A stretch of DNA of 41,220 bases from Clostridia bacterium (GTDB lineage: Bacteria > Bacillota > Clostridia > Christensenellales > UBA1242), in NCBI GenBank assembly GCA_009929275.1, contig SAAW01000009.1, positions 1 through 41,220 of the forward strand. The letters are read 5' to 3'. Under the pieces are notes generated by a model, which saw nothing but the letters and a program-made list of their open reading frames with translations, had not been told where the DNA came from and did no database searches. The position numbers and the translations under genes are program-made. Each line of letters begins with the position of its first letter. Position 1 is the stretch's first letter. Below are positions 22,651 through 30,931 of the stretch, piece after piece.

Positions 22651-23151
22651 ATGTTGTTGAATCTTGTAAAAGTTAAAAATGAGGAAGGCATAGTCCAACA
22701 ATTCAGCGTGGAAATGCCCATTGATGTGGACTTAATTAGAGAAAGAGGTTATGAAATTCTCTCACCTGTGTCAGTCAAGGGGAATTATTATTATCAAAAC
22801 GAAGAATTGTTTTTGACAGCCACAGCCCAAGTCACACTTATGTGTGTTTGCGACAGTTGCGCTGAGCATTTTGAAAAAGTGTTTATTTTCCCCGTGAAAG
22901 AGACTTTCGTGGAGGATTATAATGTGAAAAATGACGATGATTATGTCATAAATCATATGACTGTGAACATTGAAAAACCTGTCATCGACAACTTTATTCA
23001 AAGCCTCCCCACAAAAATTAAATGCAAAGATGATTGCAAGGGCTTATGCTCCGTTTGCGGAAAAAACAAAAATTTCTTTTCCTGCAATTGTGAGGAAATT
23101 GAAAACATACAACAGCAACTAGAAAATCCATTTGGTAAATTAAAAAATTAG
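22651..23151 (+). CDS. yceD: YceD/DUF177 family protein
   Basis: A 166-residue protein of the family found next to rpmF in most bacteria and linked to 23S rRNA or large-subunit accumulation. The central region has LTATAQVTLMCVCDSCAEHF and the C-terminus has CKDDCKGLCSVCGKN followed by CNCEE, a cysteine-rich pattern seen in Firmicutes members that may bind zinc. Identification rests on this pattern plus position 13 nt before rpmF. There is no ribosome binding site in front of the ATG and a promoter sits immediately upstream, which suggests leaderless translation. Confidence 0.85.
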   Translation: MLLNLVKVKNEEGIVQQFSVEMPIDVDLIRERGYEILSPVSVKGNYYYQNEELFLTATAQVTLMCVCDSCAEHFEKVFIFPVKETFVEDYNVKNDDDYVINHMTVNIEKPVIDNFIQSLPTKIKCKDDCKGLCSVCGKNKNFFSCNCEEIENIQQQLENPFGKLKN

Positions 23152-23164
23152 GAGATAGATAAAA

Positions 23165-23365
23165 ATGGCAGTTCCAAAAAGAAAAACTAGCAAATCAAGA
23201 AGAGATAAGAGATGTGCAAATTGGAAAGCAGTCACCCCAACATTGGTGGAATGCCCACATTGCAAAGCACAGGTTGTTCCTCACACCGTTTGCAAAGAAT
23301 GTGGCTATTATGACGGAAAAGAAGTCATTGCTAAAAAAGCAAAGAAAGAAAAAGAGGGAAAATAA
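23165..23365 (+). CDS. rpmF: Ribosomal protein L32 (zinc-binding form)
   Basis: Large-subunit protein with the family start AVPKRKTSKSRRDKRCANW and a complete zinc ribbon, CPHC ... CKEC, in ECPHCKAQVVPHTVCKECGY. Length 66. The site AGGAG precedes the ATG. In many bacteria plsX follows rpmF; here plsX is about 6 kb away and a terminator follows. Confidence 0.96.
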   Translation: MAVPKRKTSKSRRDKRCANWKAVTPTLVECPHCKAQVVPHTVCKECGYYDGKEVIAKKAKKEKEGK

Positions 23366-23405
23366 TCTCCTTTTGTTTTTAACAAATATTTTTTTGCATA
23401 AAATT

Positions 23406-23436
23406 GAGAAGGAGAATGTTATTCTTCTTCTTTTTT
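23406..23436 (+). terminator. Terminator after rpmF
   Basis: GAAGGAGAAT (23408-23417) pairs with ATTCTTCTTC (23421-23430, one G-T pair) around a 3-nt loop, followed by six T. Confidence 0.8.
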
Positions 23437-23487
23437 AAATCATTTTATTGGTTTAAACTATAAATAAAAAGGAAAAAAGGGAAACTT

Positions 23488-24864
23488 ATGACGAATAAAA
23501 ACTTGTCGGCACATGATTATATAAAAATTATTTCAAAAATTGAAAGAGAAGACTCAAATTTTGAAAAAATGCAAGAATTTTTAATCAACTTTGCAAAATC
23601 GCGTTCGCTCAAATTTGTCACCGACGACTTCAAAAATGTCATTATATATAAGTCCACTCTTAATTCCGTTTCGCCCATTGCAATTCAGACGCAGATGGAT
23701 TATGTGAGTGTCAAAACGAATAAGGCAAGATTTTTTTCTTTTCAAAAAGGCATTATACTTTTCAAAAAAGGGGCGTATCTTTTCGCAAGAAAGACAAATT
23801 TTGGAGCGACAAGTCTTGCGGGAATGGCTCTTATTTTAGAACTGCTTGACAGCGACAATCCAGTGAACATTGAGGCTATTTTCACAACAAATAGTGAGAC
23901 AATGATTGGAGCAAAGGGTCTTAATGAAAAAAATATTGAGTCAAGGGAAATGATATGCCTTGACGGTTTTTGTGATGCTTTGATAAATTCTTCAAGTGCA
24001 ATTTTTGCAAATTATATGGTAAGATTTCCTTGCGAAAAGGAATTTATTTTCAATTCGCCAGAACTAAAAACTTTTCATCTTTGTGTGTTTGGACTTGCAA
24101 ATGGGCTTATTGGTGAAAATCCAAAAGCCGTCAATTCAACGAAACTTGTCACCGAACTCCTTTCAAAAATCGAAGACGTAAAAATTAATAATCTTACAAC
24201 AAAAAACAAACTTAATGTTGTTCCAAACAGGACAGATTGTGTTTTTACAACGACATTGAGTGACATTGCACTTAAAAAATTAATCAAGCACTTTCTAATT
24301 TTATGCCGAAAAACAAATAAATTCATTCAAATCAAATGCAGTCGCCAAATCAATCAAACTCTCGTTTTGGACTCTTTTCATAAAGCACTGAACTTTATAA
24401 AAGATTTGGAGCAAGGCATTGTGGTTGACGACGAAAGAGGCAAGGTTATCCAAAATCTGAGCGAAGTGGATAGTGAAAATGGCACACTCAGCGTCCAAAT
24501 CCTTTCAACAGATGAAAAAACTCTTAAAACTCAAATAAAATACCTCGACGACCTTTGCGATAAATATGGCTTTTCTGGAGGAATTGTTGACATCAAGCCT
24601 TCGTTTGAAAGCATTGAAAATTCCACCTTAGTAAAAGACCTTGAAGAGAGTTATGTTGGACTTACACCCCTAAAAAAAGATGTTTTATTAAAAGCATCGC
24701 AAGCAGGCATATTCCAAGAAAAAATCAAAAGTCTTGACATTGCTAATTTGAGCATTTGCGTAAACAACCCTTTTTCAACGGAGGAAAAACTGCTTATATC
24801 AAGTGTTAAAAACACATCTTTGTGGCTTAAAAACTTTTTTGAAAAAAAATCTCTTTGCAAATAA
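23488..24864 (+). CDS. Degenerate M20C (PepD-like) peptidase homologue, probably inactive
   Basis: The 458-residue length and the succession of conserved blocks match aminoacyl-histidine dipeptidase (PepD, M20C), but the metal site is eroded. The family GHMD block reads TQMDYV, with Gln69 in place of His. The TLGADNG block reads NFGATSLAG, with Thr108 in place of the bridging Asp. The DEET block reads NSETM, so the general-base Glu is Ser136 while Glu137 remains. The C-terminal HAG...ECG block reads KASQAGIF, without His. Structural parts such as LLISSVKNTSLWL are well kept and the frame is intact, so this is a maintained pseudoenzyme rather than a decaying gene. The ATG follows AAAAAGGG. It lies between rpmF and the lysine-pathway genes. 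Confidence 0.65.
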   Translation: MTNKNLSAHDYIKIISKIEREDSNFEKMQEFLINFAKSRSLKFVTDDFKNVIIYKSTLNSVSPIAIQTQMDYVSVKTNKARFFSFQKGIILFKKGAYLFARKTNFGATSLAGMALILELLDSDNPVNIEAIFTTNSETMIGAKGLNEKNIESREMICLDGFCDALINSSSAIFANYMVRFPCEKEFIFNSPELKTFHLCVFGLANGLIGENPKAVNSTKLVTELLSKIEDVKINNLTTKNKLNVVPNRTDCVFTTTLSDIALKKLIKHFLILCRKTNKFIQIKCSRQINQTLVLDSFHKALNFIKDLEQGIVVDDERGKVIQNLSEVDSENGTLSVQILSTDEKTLKTQIKYLDDLCDKYGFSGGIVDIKPSFESIENSTLVKDLEESYVGLTPLKKDVLLKASQAGIFQEKIKSLDIANLSICVNNPFSTEEKLLISSVKNTSLWLKNFFEKKSLCK

Positions 24865-24901
24865 TTCACAATATTGCAAAAAACTGAATACTATCTTTTG
24901 A

Positions 24902-24928
24902 TAACCCGAGTGAAATTTTTTTGGGTTA
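24902..24928 (+). promoter_or_regulatory. Hairpin in the asd leader
   Basis: TAACCC (24902-24907) pairs with GGGTTA (24923-24928), extendable inward by G-T and A-T pairs. The TTTTTTT run is inside the loop rather than after the stem, so it is not a terminator. It ends 11 nt before the asd ribosome binding site. It is far too short to be a lysine riboswitch. Confidence 0.35.
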
Positions 24929-24952
24929 AATTTAGTTTTGGAGATTTTAAAA

Positions 24953-25954
24953 ATGAATATTGCCATTGTTGGTGCAACGGGGAGGGTTGGAAGCAAATTT
25001 ATTCAAGTTCTTGAAGAAAGAAACATAAAGGCTGACAATTTCTTTTTGTTTGCAAGTAAAAATAGTGAAGGCAAAAAAATTGAGATTTTTAACAAAAAAT
25101 ATATAGTTGAAGAATTAAATGTTAAGAACGTTTTAAATAAAAAGATTGACTATGCGTTGTTTTCCGTTGGGGCAAAATTGTCTAAGCAGTTTTCTCCTAT
25201 TTTTTCTGAAAATGGTGCTGTTGTGATTGACAATTCCAGTGCTTTCAGGAGAGAAGAAAATGTTCCTTTGGTTGTGCCAGAAGTGAACAATAGTGACATT
25301 TTGTGGCACAAGGGGGTTATTTCAAACCCAAACTGCTCAACGATTTTGGCTGTGTTGCCACTCAAAGCCCTTGACAATCTGTTTGACATCAAAAGGGTGA
25401 TCTTTTCCACCTATCAAGCCGTGTCAGGTGCAGGACAAAAGGGAATTTTCGACCTTGAAAATGGAATTAAGGGTGAGAGACCAAAGAAATTTCTCCACCC
25501 TATTTTTTCGAATATTATTCCTCATATAGATGATTTTTTGGAAAATGGATATACCAAAGAAGAAGACAAGATGATTTTTGAAACAAAGAAAATTTTGCAC
25601 AAAGACACTTTGAAAATCACGGCAACCACCGTGCGAGTGCCTGTGTTTAATTGCCACAGCGAGAGTATAAATGTGCAGTTTAAAAAGCCTTTTAAACTTG
25701 AAGAAGTGAGAAAGGCTCTGGCAGATTTTGATAATGTGTTTGTGGTGGACGACATTTTGAATAATGTCTATCCTATGCCCATTAATTGTGATGAAAAAGA
25801 CGGCGTGTATGTGGGCAGAATAAGGAGAGATTTTTCCGCAAGAAATGCACTAAACTTCTTTGCAGTGAATGATAATATAAGGAAAGGTGCAGCGACGAAC
25901 GCTGTGCAAATCTTACAGAGCATTTTGCAGTTTAAAAAGGAAGGAAAATTATGA
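24953..25954 (+). CDS. asd: Aspartate-semialdehyde dehydrogenase
   Basis: NADPH-dependent conversion of aspartyl phosphate to aspartate semialdehyde, the step shared by lysine/diaminopimelate, threonine and methionine synthesis. NIAIVGATGRVGSKF is the Rossmann start, SNPNCSTILAVLPL holds the catalytic Cys128, and QAVSGAGQKG is the other conserved family block. The ATG at 24953 is chosen because TTTGGAG lies 9 nt upstream and the conserved N-terminus begins there; a TTG five codons earlier overlaps that site. Length 333. Its stop overlaps dapA (ATGA), so they are coupled. Confidence 0.95.
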   Translation: MNIAIVGATGRVGSKFIQVLEERNIKADNFFLFASKNSEGKKIEIFNKKYIVEELNVKNVLNKKIDYALFSVGAKLSKQFSPIFSENGAVVIDNSSAFRREENVPLVVPEVNNSDILWHKGVISNPNCSTILAVLPLKALDNLFDIKRVIFSTYQAVSGAGQKGIFDLENGIKGERPKKFLHPIFSNIIPHIDDFLENGYTKEEDKMIFETKKILHKDTLKITATTVRVPVFNCHSESINVQFKKPFKLEEVRKALADFDNVFVVDDILNNVYPMPINCDEKDGVYVGRIRRDFSARNALNFFAVNDNIRKGAATNAVQILQSILQFKKEGKL

Positions 25955-26826
25955 AAAATATTGTATTCAACGGCAGTTGCACTGCTATAATCACTCCATT
26001 TAAAAATGGAGAAGTGGACTTTGACAGTTTTAGAAAACTAATTGCTCATCAAATTGAAAATGGAACGGACGCCATTGCCGTGTTGGGCACGACAGGTGAA
26101 CCTGCCACTTTGAGCGAAGACGAAAGGGAAAAAATCATTGTTTTTGCAAAATCAAGCATTGCAGGCAGAGCAAAACTCATCGTCGGCACGGGGGCTAATT
26201 GCACAAGAAAAGCAGTTGAAAACAGCCAAAATGCCGAGAGACTGGGAGCAGATGCTCTTTTAATTGTCACGCCCTATTATAACAAATGCACTCAAAATGG
26301 ACTCATTCTGCACTACACCGAGATTTCAAAATCAGTCAACATTCCAATCATTGTCTACAATGTTCCCACAAGAACAGGCGTGAATATTTTGCCAGAAACA
26401 GCAGTGAAATTAAGTGAAATTGAAAAGGTATGTGGCATCAAAGAAGCGAGTGGTGATATTGCTCAAATTATGCTTCTTTGTAGGAGTTTGAATGGAAAAA
26501 TGGCTGTTTATTCAGGTGAAGATAGTCATAACTTCATCTTCCTGTCTTTGGGTGGGCTGGGAGTCATCAGTGTGGTTGGAAACATTTTGCCAAAAGAAAT
26601 TAAACTCCTGACAAAATTTGTCCAAAATGGGCAGTTTGTCGAGGCGAGGGCTTTACACGAAAAATTGCTTTCAATAAACAAAAATATCTTCATCGAAGTG
26701 AACCCTATTCCTGTGAAATTTGCTTGCAGTGAAATGGGTCTTTGTGAAAACGAACTTCGGCTTCCACTCACTCCGCTTGAAAAAATTCACGAGGAAATAA
26801 TTAAGAGAAATTTAGAAGAATTTTAA
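25951..26826 (+). CDS. dapA: 4-hydroxy-tetrahydrodipicolinate synthase
   Basis: Condenses pyruvate with aspartate semialdehyde in the lysine/diaminopimelate pathway. GTTGEPATLSEDE, the Tyr136 in VYNVPTRTGVN and the Schiff-base Lys164 in GIKEASGD are in place. Length 291. The start overlaps the asd stop. dapB follows after about 97 nt that contain a short candidate leader ORF. Confidence 0.96.
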   Translation: MKNIVFNGSCTAIITPFKNGEVDFDSFRKLIAHQIENGTDAIAVLGTTGEPATLSEDEREKIIVFAKSSIAGRAKLIVGTGANCTRKAVENSQNAERLGADALLIVTPYYNKCTQNGLILHYTEISKSVNIPIIVYNVPTRTGVNILPETAVKLSEIEKVCGIKEASGDIAQIMLLCRSLNGKMAVYSGEDSHNFIFLSLGGLGVISVVGNILPKEIKLLTKFVQNGQFVEARALHEKLLSINKNIFIEVNPIPVKFACSEMGLCENELRLPLTPLEKIHEEIIKRNLEEF

Positions 26827-26885
26827 ATTTTTGTCATTGGGGAAACCCTTTGGCATACATAAAATTTGCTATAAAAGGTGTGAAA

Positions 26886-26927
26886 ATGAAAATTTTAGCA
26901 AGGAGAATATTAGAGGTGAAAATTTGA
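26886..26927 (+). other. Possible 13-codon upstream ORF coupled to dapB
   Basis: ATG at 26886 opens MKILARRILEVKI and ends at TGA 26925-26927, overlapping the dapB TTG (TTGA). AAAGGTG lies just upstream of the ATG. The peptide has no run of Lys codons, so a classic attenuator is not indicated; translational coupling or chance are the alternatives. Confidence 0.3.
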
Positions 26928-27685
26928 AAATACTCATTAATGGATTTTTGGGGAAAATGGGGCAGAAAGTTTATGCTTTGTCAAAAAAATTTGATGACGT
27001 TGAGGTTGTTTATGGCGTTGATAGTGAGGAAAAAATTGTTAATTCAAAAAATATTTTTGAAAATGTGGAACTTTTAAGTGATATTTCAAAAGGGAAAAAT
27101 TGCGATGTCGTCATTGATTTTTCTCACTCGTCTGCAACAGAAAGCGTCCTTAATTTTTGCGTCTTTAACCACAAACCTCTTGTTGTCGCGACCACAGGAC
27201 ACACAAAATTGCAAGAAGAGGGCATAGTTCGGGCAAGTCATCTTGTCCCCATTTTTAAAGCAAGCAATTTGAGCGTTTCTGTGTGGAATTTTATGAAATT
27301 GATTAGGCAAGCGACCACATATTTTGAAGATTTTGACATTGAAATCATTGAAAAACATCACGCTTTCAAAGTTGACAGCCCCAGCGGAACGGCAAAAACA
27401 ATGTTTGACACTGTGAAGTCTGTCAGAAAAAATGCCAAAATGATTGCGGGAAGAAATGAAAATTCGCCTACAAGACAAAGAGATGATGTCGGCGTCCACT
27501 CCATTCGTGGTGGCGGAGTTTGCGGGGAGCACAGCATCATTTTTTTAAGTCAAAATGAAGAGATTAAAATCACTCATTTTGCAAGTTGCACAGATGAATT
27601 TGCAAAGGGAGCGCTCATCGCCAGCAAATTCATTCTGGCACAAAAAAGCGGTCTTTTTGATATGAAAAGTCTCTTTAAAGAATAA
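26924..27685 (+). CDS. dapB: 4-hydroxy-tetrahydrodipicolinate reductase
   Basis: NAD(P)H-dependent second step of the diaminopimelate branch. From the TTG at 26924 the protein begins KILINGFLGKMGQKV, the expected Rossmann start. It contains EKHHAFKVDSPSGTAKTM, the HHxxKxDxPSGTA signature, and SIRGGGVCGEH. Length 253 is normal. The start is chosen because AGAGGTG lies 5 nt upstream and the family N-terminus begins there; an in-frame upstream extension of 31 residues has no family counterpart. Confidence 0.93.
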   Translation: MKILINGFLGKMGQKVYALSKKFDDVEVVYGVDSEEKIVNSKNIFENVELLSDISKGKNCDVVIDFSHSSATESVLNFCVFNHKPLVVATTGHTKLQEEGIVRASHLVPIFKASNLSVSVWNFMKLIRQATTYFEDFDIEIIEKHHAFKVDSPSGTAKTMFDTVKSVRKNAKMIAGRNENSPTRQRDDVGVHSIRGGGVCGEHSIIFLSQNEEIKITHFASCTDEFAKGALIASKFILAQKSGLFDMKSLFKE

Positions 27686-27711
27686 AAATAGTTTATAGGA
27701 GATAAAAATTT

Positions 27712-29073
27712 ATGCAAAAAAATAAGAGGCAAACTCAAATTCTTTCAGATGAAAAAATAAAAAACTTAAAGATTTCTGTTTGTAAATTTGGTGGCACTTC
27801 GCTTGCAAATTGTGAAAATATAAAGAGAGTCGCTCAGATAATTAAAAGCGGGAAAAAGCGGTTTGTTGTCGTTTCTGCTCCTGGCAAAAGAGAAAAAAAT
27901 GACACAAAAATAACGGATATTTTGATTAACTGTTTCAATCTTTCAAAAAATGGACTGGATTTTTCTTCTTTTTTTGAAGAATTTAAAAGTCGATTTTTAG
28001 ATATAGTGAGAGAATTGTGTGTTGAAATTAACCTTATTTTTGATTTTTGCAATCTTAAAAATGAGATTGAAATTCATAAAAATTATGATTTCGTCATTTC
28101 TCGTGGCGAATATATTCTTGCCAAAATTGTTGCAAAATATCTCTCTTACACCTTTTTAGATGCAAAAGATTTTCTTTGTTTTGATGAAAAAAAAGAAGTT
28201 GATTTGTTTGCGACTAAAAATAAATTTGAAGCAATTATAAATCCCAAAAAATACTATGTCATTCCTGGTTTTTATGGCGAAAATGCAAAAGGTGAAATTG
28301 TCACTTTTTCAAGGGGTGGTTCTGATGTCACTGGGGCAATTGTCGCATATCTCACAAAAGCAAAAGTGTATGAAAATTTCACTGATGTCGATGGATTTTT
28401 TTCGGCAAATCCTATGATTATTTCTTCGCCAAAAATGCAAAAAAATTTAACCTATGACGAATTACGTGCCTTGTCATTTTTTGGAGCAAGTGTTTTGCAC
28501 CCCGATTGTGCAAAGTTTTTGAAAGAAAACAACATTGTTCTAAACTTAAAAAACACCTTTAACACAACTTGTTCGGGCAGTTTTATCTTTTCAAAAGTTT
28601 CAAAGAAAATAAAAGAAATTGCGGGCATCTCTGGGGAAAAAAATTATTATATTGTTACACTTAAAAAGTTTAATGTTCAAAATGATTTTAGTGCTTTATG
28701 TCAAATCGAAAATATTATTAAAAAATTTGATTTGACTGCTTTTTTATTAAACATTTCTCTTGATGAAATCGCAATTGTTTTTAAAAAAGTTTTTCTAAGT
28801 GAGTCTTTTATGCAAATGTTTTTAAGCGAACTTAAAAGTCAAACAAACTGCGAAAAAATTGAAGTCAAAAATAATGTCGTCATAATCTCAGTGGTTGGGG
28901 AAGCGATTAAAAACTTTAAAGCCGTTGAGAGAAAAGTTGTTGAAAATATTTATGAGGCAGACAAAAATATATTTTTTTTAAACAAAGCGTTAGACGCAAA
29001 TTTTATTTGTTTTGCAATAGATGAAAAAAAATTTGATAATGTCATAAATCGGCTCTACAAATCTTTTTTTTAA
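27712..29073 (+). CDS. lysC: Aspartate kinase
   Basis: Phosphorylates aspartate at the entry of the aspartate-family pathway. CKFGGTSLANCENI (Lys25 to Ile37), SRGEYILAKIVA, VTFSRGGSDVTGAIVAYL and the regulatory-joint region DVDGFFSANP are present, and FFGASVLHPDC ends the catalytic domain. Two ACT-like domains occupy about residues 305-453 and are likely to bind an end-product amino acid; which one cannot be told. The site AGGAG lies 10 nt before the ATG. It follows dapB by 26 nt and ends the asd-dapA-dapB-lysC set, followed by a terminator. The gene symbol is by context; isoform identity is uncertain. Confidence 0.9.
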   Translation: MQKNKRQTQILSDEKIKNLKISVCKFGGTSLANCENIKRVAQIIKSGKKRFVVVSAPGKREKNDTKITDILINCFNLSKNGLDFSSFFEEFKSRFLDIVRELCVEINLIFDFCNLKNEIEIHKNYDFVISRGEYILAKIVAKYLSYTFLDAKDFLCFDEKKEVDLFATKNKFEAIINPKKYYVIPGFYGENAKGEIVTFSRGGSDVTGAIVAYLTKAKVYENFTDVDGFFSANPMIISSPKMQKNLTYDELRALSFFGASVLHPDCAKFLKENNIVLNLKNTFNTTCSGSFIFSKVSKKIKEIAGISGEKNYYIVTLKKFNVQNDFSALCQIENIIKKFDLTAFLLNISLDEIAIVFKKVFLSESFMQMFLSELKSQTNCEKIEVKNNVVIISVVGEAIKNFKAVERKVVENIYEADKNIFFLNKALDANFICFAIDEKKFDNVINRLYKSFF

Positions 29074-29095
29074 TTTTAAAAAGATTGTTTTTGGT

Positions 29096-29127
29096 GTAAC
29101 ATTGTTTTCTTTTATGTTGCGTTTTTT
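29096..29127 (+). terminator. Terminator after lysC
   Basis: GTAACAT (29096-29102) pairs with ATGTTGC (29114-29120, one T-G pair) around an 11-nt loop, followed by G and six T. Confidence 0.6.
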
Positions 29128-29129
29128 GT

Positions 29130-29158
29130 TTGTAAATAAAACAAATATACTATATAAT
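29130..29158 (+). promoter_or_regulatory. Promoter of plsX-rnc-smc-ftsY
   Basis: TTGTAA at 29130-29135 and TATAAT at 29153-29158 with a 17-nt spacer. Confidence 0.6.
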
Positions 29159-29217
29159 ATTTGTGAAATATTTGTTAAAATATATTTTTAAATTAAAACT
29201 TATTGGAGAAAATTCTA

Positions 29218-30234
29218 ATGAAAATTGTTGTAGATTGCTCTGGAAACGATTTTGGTTCTCCCGTTGCCGTGAAAGGCGCAGTCCTTGCATTAAATGAAAA
29301 CAGCGACTTTTCGCTCATTTTGTGTGGCAAAAAAGAGGAAATCGAAAGCGAACTTTTAAAGTATAAGTTTGATAAATCTCGAATTGAGATTTTAGATGCC
29401 CAAGATGTCATCACAAACGAAGAATCTCCCACAGAAGCAGTTAAGGCAAAGATTGAGTCTAGTCTTGTGCGCGCTTTTGATGCTTTAAAACAAAATGAAG
29501 AGGTTGAAGGGCTGGTGTCTTGCGGAAGCACGGGGGCAGTCCTCACCGCTTCTTTTCTTAAAATTGGAAGAATAAAAGGCATTTCTCGTCCTGCTCTTTG
29601 CCCAATTTTGCCTGCAAAAGACGGTAAAAAAGTCTTACTCATCGACTCTGGTGCTAATGTTGATTGCAAACCCATAAATCTTTCCCATTTCGCCATTATG
29701 GCGTCAAGTTATGCAAAGGCTTTTTTGGGGATAGAAGACCCAAAAGTTGCACTTTTAAACATTGGCACGGAAGACAAAAAAGGCAATGAATTCACTCACG
29801 AATGTTTTGCTCTTTTAAAACAAACTCCTGTCAATTTTGTGGGAAATATGGAAGCGAGAGATTTCCTCAGCGGAAAATATGACATCGTCGTTGCCGACGG
29901 ATTTTATGGAAATATTCTTTTAAAATCAACCGAAGGTAGTGTCGGATTTGTGCTTCAAAACATAAAAAAAGAGATTAAATCAAGTTTTCTCAGCAAAATC
30001 GGCGCTGTTTTTATGAGAAATACTTTTAAAAAACTTAAAAATACTTTAAACTATAATAACTATGGTGGGGCAATTTTTTTGGGTGTTAAGAAAATTGTTG
30101 TGAAAGGACATGGATCAAGCGACGCCATTGCTTTTTCAAAATCCATTTCTCAAGCTTTTATCCTTGCAAAAGCAAAACTATGCAATCAAATTGAAGAACA
30201 AATTTTAAATATAGGAGAGAAGTTAGATGACTAA
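29218..30234 (+). CDS. plsX: Phosphate acyltransferase PlsX
   Basis: Makes acyl-phosphate from acyl-ACP at the membrane for phospholipid synthesis. KIVVDCSGNDFG starts the protein, and SCGSTGAVLTAS, LIDSGANVDCKP, NIGTEDKKGNE and VADGFYGNILLKSTEG are family landmarks. The family DAMGGD is replaced by DCSGND. The ATG at 29218 has TTGGAG 9 nt upstream and starts the conserved region. Length 338. Its end overlaps rnc by 8 nt. The fabD-fabG-acpP genes that commonly lie between plsX and rnc are absent. Confidence 0.93.
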   Translation: MKIVVDCSGNDFGSPVAVKGAVLALNENSDFSLILCGKKEEIESELLKYKFDKSRIEILDAQDVITNEESPTEAVKAKIESSLVRAFDALKQNEEVEGLVSCGSTGAVLTASFLKIGRIKGISRPALCPILPAKDGKKVLLIDSGANVDCKPINLSHFAIMASSYAKAFLGIEDPKVALLNIGTEDKKGNEFTHECFALLKQTPVNFVGNMEARDFLSGKYDIVVADGFYGNILLKSTEGSVGFVLQNIKKEIKSSFLSKIGAVFMRNTFKKLKNTLNYNNYGGAIFLGVKKIVVKGHGSSDAIAFSKSISQAFILAKAKLCNQIEEQILNIGEKLDD

Positions 30235-30907
30235 TTTTGATGAAAAGAAAATCGAAAAAATCATTCATTATGGCTTCAAAAACAGACAACTTTTAAAACT
30301 TGCTTTCACACACTCATCTTTTGCTAATCAAAATGGAACCGCAAGCAATGAAAGATTGGAATTTTTGGGCGACTCAATTTTGAATTTTCTTATCGCCGAA
30401 GAACTTTATAATAAGTTTGACGTCGAAGAAGGCAAGATGAGTAAATGGCGAGCAAAAATGGTTAATAGCGACAATTTGGCAAACATAATCTCCACGCTTA
30501 AACTCGACGAATTTTTGCTTGTGGGCAAGAGTTTTGGCAAGAATGCAATTTCTCAGTCTATGAAAGAAGATTTATTTGAGAGTTTAGTCGGTGCAATCTA
30601 TCTCGACAGCAGTATGGACAAGGCAAAACGCTTCGTTTTCAGGTTTATAAACACCACTTCAAGCGTTAAAAAGAGAGATTTAGACTTCAAAACTCAACTT
30701 CAAGAACGAGTGCAACAAGTTAAAGGTTCAACTCTTGTATATTTCACATATGCACTGCCTCACGAAACGGGGACATATTGTGCCGAAGTCTATATAAACG
30801 ACATTTTTGTGGCACGTTCCACAGCACAGAGCAAAAAACAAGCACAGATTGATTGTGCCAAAATTGCTTTAAGCGACGAAGAAAAATTGATAAAATTTCT
30901 TAAATAA
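30227..30907 (+). CDS. rnc: Ribonuclease III
   Basis: Double-strand RNA endonuclease for rRNA processing. NERLEFLGDSILNFLIAEELY holds the catalytic Glu and Asp in the signature, and KEDLFESLVGAIYLDSS is the second acidic motif; both in order. A double-strand RNA-binding domain occupies about residues 155-226 with KKQAQIDCAKIAL. Length 226. The start lies inside plsX. smc follows 24 nt downstream. Confidence 0.96.
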   Translation: MTNFDEKKIEKIIHYGFKNRQLLKLAFTHSSFANQNGTASNERLEFLGDSILNFLIAEELYNKFDVEEGKMSKWRAKMVNSDNLANIISTLKLDEFLLVGKSFGKNAISQSMKEDLFESLVGAIYLDSSMDKAKRFVFRFINTTSSVKKRDLDFKTQLQERVQQVKGSTLVYFTYALPHETGTYCAEVYINDIFVARSTAQSKKQAQIDCAKIALSDEEKLIKFLK

Positions 30908-30931
30908 ATAGTTTATAAAGGAAGCAAAAAA

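Noticed and set aside
23488..24864. Pseudogene label for the M20-like gene
   Set aside because: The frame is intact over the full family length with a ribosome binding site and conserved structural blocks, so a maintained pseudoenzyme fits better than a decaying gene.
24865..24952. Lysine riboswitch or T-box before asd
   Set aside because: The leader is under 90 nt with only one short hairpin, too small for either element.
27600..27711. Lysine riboswitch before the aspartate kinase gene
   Set aside because: Only 26 nt separate dapB and lysC; no room for one.
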